From assembly GCA_963766605.1 (NCBI GenBank), contig CAVYAT010000007.1, forward strand, positions 496,001 through 560,000: a stretch of DNA of 64,000 nt, given 5' to 3'. The notes beneath the pieces were generated by a model. That model ran no database searches. It was not told the DNA's origin and worked only from the letters and a program-made list of their open reading frames with translations. Positions 58,838 through 64,000 of this stretch are shown here, one piece after another. The position numbers and the translations under genes were made by a program. This DNA comes from AC-49 sp963766605. Its GTDB lineage: Bacteria; Actinomycetota; Thermoleophilia; Solirubrobacterales; Solirubrobacteraceae. Position 1 is the first letter of the stretch. Every line of letters begins with the position of its first letter.

Positions 58838-59923
58838 GTGGGCCGCAAGCCCAGCGAGCTCAGCCGAGTCCGCAACCTGCGCATCAGCCGCGGCGACCGG
58901 CTCACGTCGCCCGCGCAGCTGCTGGAGCAGGTGGCCGAGTCCGACGAGCAGGTCGACGTCATCCTGCGCGGGCGCGCCGAGGTCAAGGCGATCCTCGATG
59001 GCGCTGACGACCGGCTGCTGGTCATCGTCGGGCCGTGCAGCGTCCACGACGTCGACGCCGCGCTGGACTACGCCAAGCGCCTGCGGGTCAAGGCGGCGCA
59101 GCTGGACGGTGACCTGTGCGTCGCGATGCGCGTCTACTTCGAGAAGCCGCGCACGACCGTCGGCTGGAAGGGGCTGATCAACGACCCCGACCTCGACGGC
59201 TCCGGCCAGGTCAACATCGGCCTGCGCAAGGCGCGCGAGCTGCTGCTCGAAGTGCTGAGCGTCGGGCTGCCCGTCGCCTGCGAGTTCCTCGACCCGATCA
59301 CCCCGCAGTACATCTCCGACCTCGTGGCGTGGGGCGCGATCGGCGCGCGGACGACGGAGAGCCAGATCCATCGCCAGCTCGCGTCGGGCCTGTCGATGCC
59401 GATCGGCTTCAAGAACGGCACCAGCGGCGACGTGCGGATCGCGGTCGACGCCGTTAGCGCCGCCGCGGCGCCGCACGCGTTCGCCGGCATCGACGACGAC
59501 GGCGAGGCGGCGACGATGCACACGATCGGCAACGAGGACTGCCACGTGATCCTGCGCGGCGGTCGCGGCGCCCCCAACTACGACGCCGACTCCGTGGGCG
59601 CGGTGCTGGCGACGCTGCACGCCGCCGGCCTGCCGCAGCGCGTGATCATCGACGCCTCCCACGACAACAGCGACAAGGACCACACACGCCAGCCGCTGGT
59701 TGCCGACGACATCGCCGGCCAGCTCGCGGCGGGCAACGCGGCGATCGTCGGCGTGATGCTCGAGTCGTTCATCGCCGGTGGCCGCCAGGAGTTCATGCCG
59801 GGTCGGCCACTCGTCTACGGGCAGTCGATCACCGACGCCTGCATGGACTGGGACACGTCGGCCCAGGTGCTCGACCGTCTGGCGACCGCAGTACAGGCTC
59901 GCCGAAACGCCCCGATGCACTAG
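58838..59923 (+). CDS. 3-deoxy-7-phosphoheptulonate (DAHP) synthase, class I
   Basis: 361 residues of the AroF/AroG/AroH type. LLVIVGPCSVHDVDAALDYA, MRVYFEKPRTTVGWKGLIND, CEFLDPITPQYISDLVAWGA, GFKNGTSGDVRIAVDAV and VIIDASHDNSDKDH carry the PEP, E4P and metal-binding residues. It catalyses the first step of aromatic amino-acid synthesis. GTG 58838 is two bases after rplO, and secY follows after 12 bases, so it is translated from the spc message. This position is not the usual one; other aro genes are absent here. Allosteric type (Phe, Tyr or Trp) cannot be told by eye. Confidence 0.93.
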   Translation: MGRKPSELSRVRNLRISRGDRLTSPAQLLEQVAESDEQVDVILRGRAEVKAILDGADDRLLVIVGPCSVHDVDAALDYAKRLRVKAAQLDGDLCVAMRVYFEKPRTTVGWKGLINDPDLDGSGQVNIGLRKARELLLEVLSVGLPVACEFLDPITPQYISDLVAWGAIGARTTESQIHRQLASGLSMPIGFKNGTSGDVRIAVDAVSAAAAPHAFAGIDDDGEAATMHTIGNEDCHVILRGGRGAPNYDADSVGAVLATLHAAGLPQRVIIDASHDNSDKDHTRQPLVADDIAGQLAAGNAAIVGVMLESFIAGGRQEFMPGRPLVYGQSITDACMDWDTSAQVLDRLATAVQARRNAPMH

Positions 59924-59935
59924 CCTTCCTAAGCC

Positions 59936-61207
59936 GTGCTGGCGACGATCCTGTCCGCATTCACCGTTCCCGACATTCGCCGCAAGGTCGGGTTCACCAT
60001 GCTCATCCTGGCCCTGTACCGGCTCGGGGCGCACATCCCGGTCGCCGGAGTCAACCCGCAGGCGGTCAAGGACATCTCCAACAACTTCTCCGGGAACGGC
60101 ATCCTGCCGCTGCTCAACATCTTCAGCGGCGGCAGCCTGTCGAAGCTGGCGATCTTCGCGCTGGGGATCATGCCCTACATCACGGCGTCGATCATCCTGC
60201 AGCTGCTGACCGTGGTCGTCCCGTCGCTGGAGAAGCTGTCCAAGGAGGGCGAGGTCGGCCAGGCGCGGATCACCCAGTACACGCGCTACCTGACCGTCGG
60301 CCTCGCGTTCGCGCAGTCGGTCGGCTACGTGTTCCTGTTCAAGTCGTTCGCTCCGAAGGCCGGCGAGCAGGTCCTCAAGCACAACGACATCGCGCACATC
60401 CTGCTCGTCGTGATCACGCTGACCGCGGGCTGCGTGCTGCTGATGTGGATGGGCGAGCTGATCACCCAACGCGGGATCGGCAACGGCATCTCGCTGCTGA
60501 TCTTCGCCTCGATCATCTCGCGCCTGCCGCACGGGCTGCAGGCCTGGTGGACGTCCGACAACGCGACGTTCAAGGTGATGATGCCGTTCATCGCCGTGTT
60601 CGTCGTCGCGGCGGTGGTGTTCGTCCAAGAGGGGCAGCGAAGAATCCCCGTGCAGTACGCCAAACGCGTCATCGGCCGGCGCATGACGCAGGGCGGCCAG
60701 ACCTACCTGCCGCTGCGCGTGAACATGGCCGGCGTCATCCCGGTCATCTTCGCCGCGTCGGTGATGGCGTTCCCGCCCACCGTCGGGCAGCTGATCAACT
60801 CGCCGTTCACGCACAGCATCGCCAAGACGTTCGCGCCGCAGAAGTGGCCCTACGTTCTCGGCGAGACGATCCTGATAATCCTCTTCACCTACTTCTACAC
60901 GGCGGTGACGTTCAACCCCGTCGACCAGGCCGACAACCTCAAGAAGTACGGCGGATTCATCCCCGGGGTGAGGCCCGGCCGGCCAACGGCCGAGTTCCTC
61001 GATCGCATCCTCGCCCGCCTCACGTTCCCCGGCGCGCTGTTCCTGGCGTCGATCGCGGCGCTCCCGACGATTCTCATCTCCCAGACCGGTGCCACATTCC
61101 TGTTCGGCGGAACCTCGCTGCTGATCGTCGTCGGCGTCGCCCTCGATACGATGAAGCAGCTCGAGGCGCAGCTGATGATGCGCAACTACGAAGGCTTCCT
61201 GAAGTAG
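59936..61207 (+). CDS. secY: Preprotein translocase channel subunit SecY
   Basis: 423 residues and ten membrane helices. GVNPQAVKDISNNFSGNGIL plug region, GIMPYITASIILQLLTVVVP, and the C5 loop QEGQRRIPVQYAKRVIGRRM. GTG 59936. It pairs with SecE (18844). Confidence 0.97.
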   Translation: MLATILSAFTVPDIRRKVGFTMLILALYRLGAHIPVAGVNPQAVKDISNNFSGNGILPLLNIFSGGSLSKLAIFALGIMPYITASIILQLLTVVVPSLEKLSKEGEVGQARITQYTRYLTVGLAFAQSVGYVFLFKSFAPKAGEQVLKHNDIAHILLVVITLTAGCVLLMWMGELITQRGIGNGISLLIFASIISRLPHGLQAWWTSDNATFKVMMPFIAVFVVAAVVFVQEGQRRIPVQYAKRVIGRRMTQGGQTYLPLRVNMAGVIPVIFAASVMAFPPTVGQLINSPFTHSIAKTFAPQKWPYVLGETILIILFTYFYTAVTFNPVDQADNLKKYGGFIPGVRPGRPTAEFLDRILARLTFPGALFLASIAALPTILISQTGATFLFGGTSLLIVVGVALDTMKQLEAQLMMRNYEGFLK

Positions 61208-61285
61208 AGAGTCACGGTCTGTAGGCTCATGCCCCGCTTCGAGCCCCGCGGCGCGGCCGCACTCACCGACTCGTCGGTCGCCTTG

Positions 61286-61960
61286 ATGACAGAGCTCAAT
61301 CTCATCCTCCTGGGTCCGCCGGGTGCCGGAAAGGGAACCCAGGCTGCCCGCCTGGTCGACGACTTCAAGGTCGCCTACGTCGCGACCGGTGACATCCTGC
61401 GCGGCGCGGTCGAGCAGGACAGCGAACTGGGGCGTCAGGCCAAGGAGTTCATGACGGCCGGCGAGCTCGTGCCCGACGAGATCATCATCGGCGTGATCCT
61501 CGAGCGCGTCGCGCAGGCCGACTGCACCGACGGCTTCGTGCTCGACGGCTTTCCGCGCAACGTGCAGCAGGCCGAGGCGCTCGACGAGGCGCTGGCCCGG
61601 CGCGACCGCACACTCAGCGGCGCGCTGCTGATCGACGTCCCTGACGACGACCTCGTCAAGCGGATCTCGGGCCGGCGCGTGTGCCAGAAGGCGGGCCACC
61701 TCTACAACATCTTCACCAACAAGCCCAAGCACGACGACATGTGCGACATCGACGGCTCGCGCCTGATGCAGCGCGACGACGACTCCGAGGAGACGGTGCG
61801 CAACCGCCTCCGGGTCTACAACGAGATGACCGCCCCGCTCGAAGACTTCTACGACGAGCGCGGCATCCTCAAGCGCTTCGACGGCACGCGCACGGAGACC
61901 GAGGTGCACGACCACATCCGTGCGACGATCGCCACGCTGCGTCTCGAAGACGAACTTTGA
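61286..61960 (+). CDS. adk: Adenylate kinase
   Basis: 224 residues from ATG 61286, where homology starts: LNLILLGPPGAGKGTQAARL (P-loop). DGFVLDGFPRNVQQAEALDE and the LID region with Cys-Asp zinc-like residues (RRVCQKAGHLYNIFTNKPKH, MCDIDGSRL) follow. An in-frame ATG at 61229 would add 19 unrelated residues. It makes ADP from ATP and AMP. Confidence 0.95.
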   Translation: MTELNLILLGPPGAGKGTQAARLVDDFKVAYVATGDILRGAVEQDSELGRQAKEFMTAGELVPDEIIIGVILERVAQADCTDGFVLDGFPRNVQQAEALDEALARRDRTLSGALLIDVPDDDLVKRISGRRVCQKAGHLYNIFTNKPKHDDMCDIDGSRLMQRDDDSEETVRNRLRVYNEMTAPLEDFYDERGILKRFDGTRTETEVHDHIRATIATLRLEDEL

Positions 61961-62715
61961 TCCTCAAGAAGACGCCGCAGGAGATCGACCTGATGGCCGC
62001 GGCCGGGGCGATCCTGGTGCGGACGCTGTCGCTCATCGAGAGCAAGATCCGCCCCGGCGTGACGACCGGTGAGCTCGATGCCGCGGCCGAGAAGTTCATC
62101 CGCTCCCAGGGCGGCGAGCCGGCGTTCAAGGGCTACCGCGGCTTTCCGGGGTCGATCTGCGCGTCGCCCAACTCGATGGTCGTCCACGGCATCCCCGGCC
62201 GCTACAAGCTCGACCGCGGAGACGTGATCTCGATCGACGTCGGCGTCGTCAAGGACGGCTGGGTGGCCGACGCGGCACGGACGTTCCCGGTCGGCCCGGT
62301 GACACCGATCGCGACCAAACTCCTCGACGTCACCAAGCGGTCGCTGTTCGACGCCGTGGAGCAGTGCGTGCCCGGCAACCGGCTCGGCGACATCTCGCAT
62401 GCCGTTCAGACGCGCATCGAGTCCGAGGGGATGTCGGTCGTGCGCACGCTGGTCGGCCACGGCATCGGTCGCGCGATGCACGAGGACCCGCAGATCCCCA
62501 ACTTCGGGCCGCCGCACCGCGGGCCCAAGCTCGAGGAGGGCATGGTGCTCGCCGTCGAGCCGATGACGACCGCCGGGCGCCATCCGGTGCGGATGGGCGA
62601 CGACGGCTGGTCGATCTTCTCGCAGGACGGCTCGCTGACCGCCCACTTCGAGTTCACGATCGCGGTCACGGGCGACGGGCCGCGGGTGCTGACCCCCTGG
62701 CACGAGGCCGACTAG
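61957..62715 (+). CDS. map: Methionine aminopeptidase, type I
   Basis: 252 residues from TTG 61957, overlapping the adk stop (TTGA). FKGYRGFPGSICASPNSMVV, DVISIDVGVVKDGWVADAAR, LVGHGIGRAMHEDPQIPNFG and EEGMVLAVEPM carry the two Asp, His and two Glu metal ligands. It removes the initiator methionine. Confidence 0.95.
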   Translation: MILKKTPQEIDLMAAAGAILVRTLSLIESKIRPGVTTGELDAAAEKFIRSQGGEPAFKGYRGFPGSICASPNSMVVHGIPGRYKLDRGDVISIDVGVVKDGWVADAARTFPVGPVTPIATKLLDVTKRSLFDAVEQCVPGNRLGDISHAVQTRIESEGMSVVRTLVGHGIGRAMHEDPQIPNFGPPHRGPKLEEGMVLAVEPMTTAGRHPVRMGDDGWSIFSQDGSLTAHFEFTIAVTGDGPRVLTPWHEAD

Positions 62716-62724
62716 AGGCGCGTG

Positions 62725-62755
62725 CGCGCCCGCGGGCGCGAGTTTGGTACCTTTT
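62725..62755 (+). terminator. Hairpin after map
   Basis: CGCGCCC (62725-62731) pairs with GGGCGCG (62734-62740), with a two-base loop, followed by a T-containing stretch ending CTTTT. It is a weak terminator candidate. The remaining bases to rpmJ hold no infA gene. Confidence 0.4.
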
Positions 62756-62870
62756 GAGGTCGCGCGCCTTGCGGCGTTTTCGCGTGCGTGCGCTCCGTGA
62801 CGCGGTAGCGGCAGCCAAAACGGCGGCCAGAGCCGGGTCGCTGGATCACAGACTTTGCAGAAAGGGCTCG

Positions 62871-62984
62871 ATGAAGGTCAGACCGTCGGTCAAACCGATG
62901 TGCGAGAAGTGCAAGATCATCCGGCGTCACGGCCGGGTTCTCGTCATCTGCCAGAACCCGCGCCACAAGCAGAAGCAGGGGTGA
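62871..62984 (+). CDS. rpmJ: 50S ribosomal protein L36
   Basis: 37 residues: MKVRPSVKPMCEKCKIIRRH, then VLVICQNPRHKQKQG. The Cys and His zinc residues (CEKC, C, H) are intact. AAAGGG lies before the ATG. The usual infA before it is absent. Confidence 0.96.
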   Translation: MKVRPSVKPMCEKCKIIRRHGRVLVICQNPRHKQKQG

Positions 62985-62991
62985 ACATCTG

Positions 62992-63375
62992 ATGGCTCGT
63001 ATCTCCGGGATCAACATCCCGCTCAACAAGCGCGTCGAGGTCGGCCTGACGTACATCTACGGCATCGGCCGGTCGTCGTCCAACAACATCCTGGCCGAGC
63101 TCGGTATCAGCCCGGACACCTATGTCCGTGACCTGACCGAGGACGAGGTCGCCAAGCTGCGCGACCGGATCGACAACGACCTGACGGTCGAAGGCGATCT
63201 GCGCCGCGAGACGTCGCAGAACGTCAAGCGCCTGATGGAGATCGGCTGCTACCGCGGGCTGCGTCATCGCCGCGGCCTGACCGTCCGGGGCCAGAACACC
63301 AAGACCAACGCCCGCACGCGCAAGGGCCCCAAGAAGATGCAGGTCGCGGGCAAGAAGAAGGCGACCAAGAAGTAA
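62992..63375 (+). CDS. rpsM: 30S ribosomal protein S13
   Basis: 127 residues. ARISGINIPLNKRVEVGLTY, YGIGRSSSNNILAELG and GLRHRRGLTVRGQNTKTNAR are typical. It contacts the P-site tRNA. Lys-rich end. Confidence 0.97.
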   Translation: MARISGINIPLNKRVEVGLTYIYGIGRSSSNNILAELGISPDTYVRDLTEDEVAKLRDRIDNDLTVEGDLRRETSQNVKRLMEIGCYRGLRHRRGLTVRGQNTKTNARTRKGPKKMQVAGKKKATKK

Positions 63376-63770
63376 TGCCAGCACCGAAGAGGCCGCGGTC
63401 CGGCCGGCGCAAGCCGAAGAAGAACATCCCCGTGGGCCAGGCCCACATCAAGACGTCTTTCAACAACACGATCGTGTCGCTGACCGATCGCGAGGGCAAC
63501 GTGATCGCGTGGGAGTCTGCCGGCGGCGCCGGCTTCAAGGGCTCGCGCAAGTCGACCCCGTTCGCCGCGCAGGTCACCGCCGACGCCGCGGCCCGCAAGG
63601 GCATCGAGCAGGGCCTGCAGAAGGTCGAGGTCTACGTCAAGGGCCCGGGCTCGGGTCGCGAGACGGCGATCCGCTCGCTGCAGGCCGCCGGCCTCGAGGT
63701 CACCGGCGTGCGCGACGTCACCCCGCAGGCACACAACGGCTGCCGCCCTCGCAAGCGGCGGAGGGTCTAG
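63375..63770 (+). CDS. rpsK: 30S ribosomal protein S11
   Basis: 131 residues. GQAHIKTSFNNTIVSLTDRE, VKGPGSGRETAIRSLQAAGL and PQAHNGCRPRKRRRV. ATG shares the base of the rpsM stop (TAATG). Confidence 0.97.
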   Translation: MPAPKRPRSGRRKPKKNIPVGQAHIKTSFNNTIVSLTDREGNVIAWESAGGAGFKGSRKSTPFAAQVTADAAARKGIEQGLQKVEVYVKGPGSGRETAIRSLQAAGLEVTGVRDVTPQAHNGCRPRKRRRV

Positions 63771-63774
63771 TTCG

Positions 63775-64000
63775 ATGGCACGCGATACCGGTCCCCAGTG
63801 CAAGCAGTGCCGTCGTGAGGGACAGAAGCTGTTCCTCAAGGGCGAGCGCTGCCTGACCGACAAGTGCGGCGTCGAGCGTCGCGGCTACCCGCCCGGCGAC
63901 CACGGCCGCGGCCGTCAGCGCCAGTCGGAGTACCGCGTCCAGCTGCGCGAGAAGCAGAAGGCGCGCCGGTACTACGGCGTGCTCGAGAAGCAGTTCCGCC
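63775..64000 (+). CDS. rpsD: 30S ribosomal protein S4, zinc type, truncated by the window end
   Basis: The visible 75 residues start MARDTGPQCKQCRREGQKLF and carry the four Cys (CKQC, CLTDKC) of the zinc-binding S4 form. RRGYPPGDHGRGRQRQSEY follows. The gene continues beyond 64000; rpoA would be expected next. Confidence 0.96.
   Translation, partial: MARDTGPQCKQCRREGQKLFLKGERCLTDKCGVERRGYPPGDHGRGRQRQSEYRVQLREKQKARRYYGVLEKQFR

Noticed and set aside
58475..61915. 1146-codon open frame opposite rplO, the DAHP synthase gene and secY
   Set aside because: Spans several well-supported genes on the other strand; low-complexity translation.

Overview
The window is high-GC chromosomal DNA from an actinobacterium. 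I infer the Thermoleophilia (Solirubrobacterales type), from the actinobacterial RpoB/RpoC, the overlapping stop/start junctions, and the long acidic (Glu/Ala/Pro) or Gly/Arg extensions on several ribosomal proteins. The lineage is inference; no 16S gene is present.

Region 1 (1-17816) is accessory. It holds secreted repeat proteins (a Vgb-like propeller, a PKD protein, a Ycf48/BNR-like protein), an ECF sigma factor with a SnoaL domain and its neighbours (an MFS pump and a STAS protein), a MetF-like reductase, a P450, DUF1697 and DUF1707 proteins, a second MFS exporter, a frameshift-split GAF-PAS-GGDEF-EAL protein, and an alpha-oxoamine synthase followed by a decayed fragment of a paralogue. 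Three promoters here share the pattern GATGAGTT[T/C]-N13-[C/G]GTC. They lie before the sigma gene, the MFS gene and the STAS gene, so I propose a small autoregulated ECF regulon.

Region 2 (17810-22384) has tandem fluoride-channel genes (crcB/fluC) and then rpmG-secE-nusG-rplK-rplA, an L10 leader, and rplJ-rplL with a terminator.

Region 3 (22452-33546) lies between rplL and rpoB, which are usually adjacent. It carries a secreted propeller protein and a two-armed divergent metabolic cluster. The minus arm is core-MetE-like, Gfo/Idh/MocA dehydrogenase, EboE-like TIM barrel. The plus arm is HIBADH-like dehydrogenase, XRE-cupin regulator, M24/DddP-like protein, E1 alpha, E1 beta, and a second core-MetE-like protein. 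I do not recognise this pathway; it is the best candidate here for an undescribed system.

Region 4 (33911-64000) has rpoB-rpoC, a short insertion (DMT-type membrane protein and a lipoprotein), rpsL-rpsG-fusA-tuf, and the fused S10-spc-alpha operon from rpsJ to the truncated rpsD. A DAHP synthase gene sits between rplO and secY, and infA is missing between map and rpmJ. The rpsE reading frame shows an apparent +1 frameshift at a CCC codon that cuts off an acidic tail. I found no CRISPR array, insertion sequence, prophage, rRNA or convincing tRNA.
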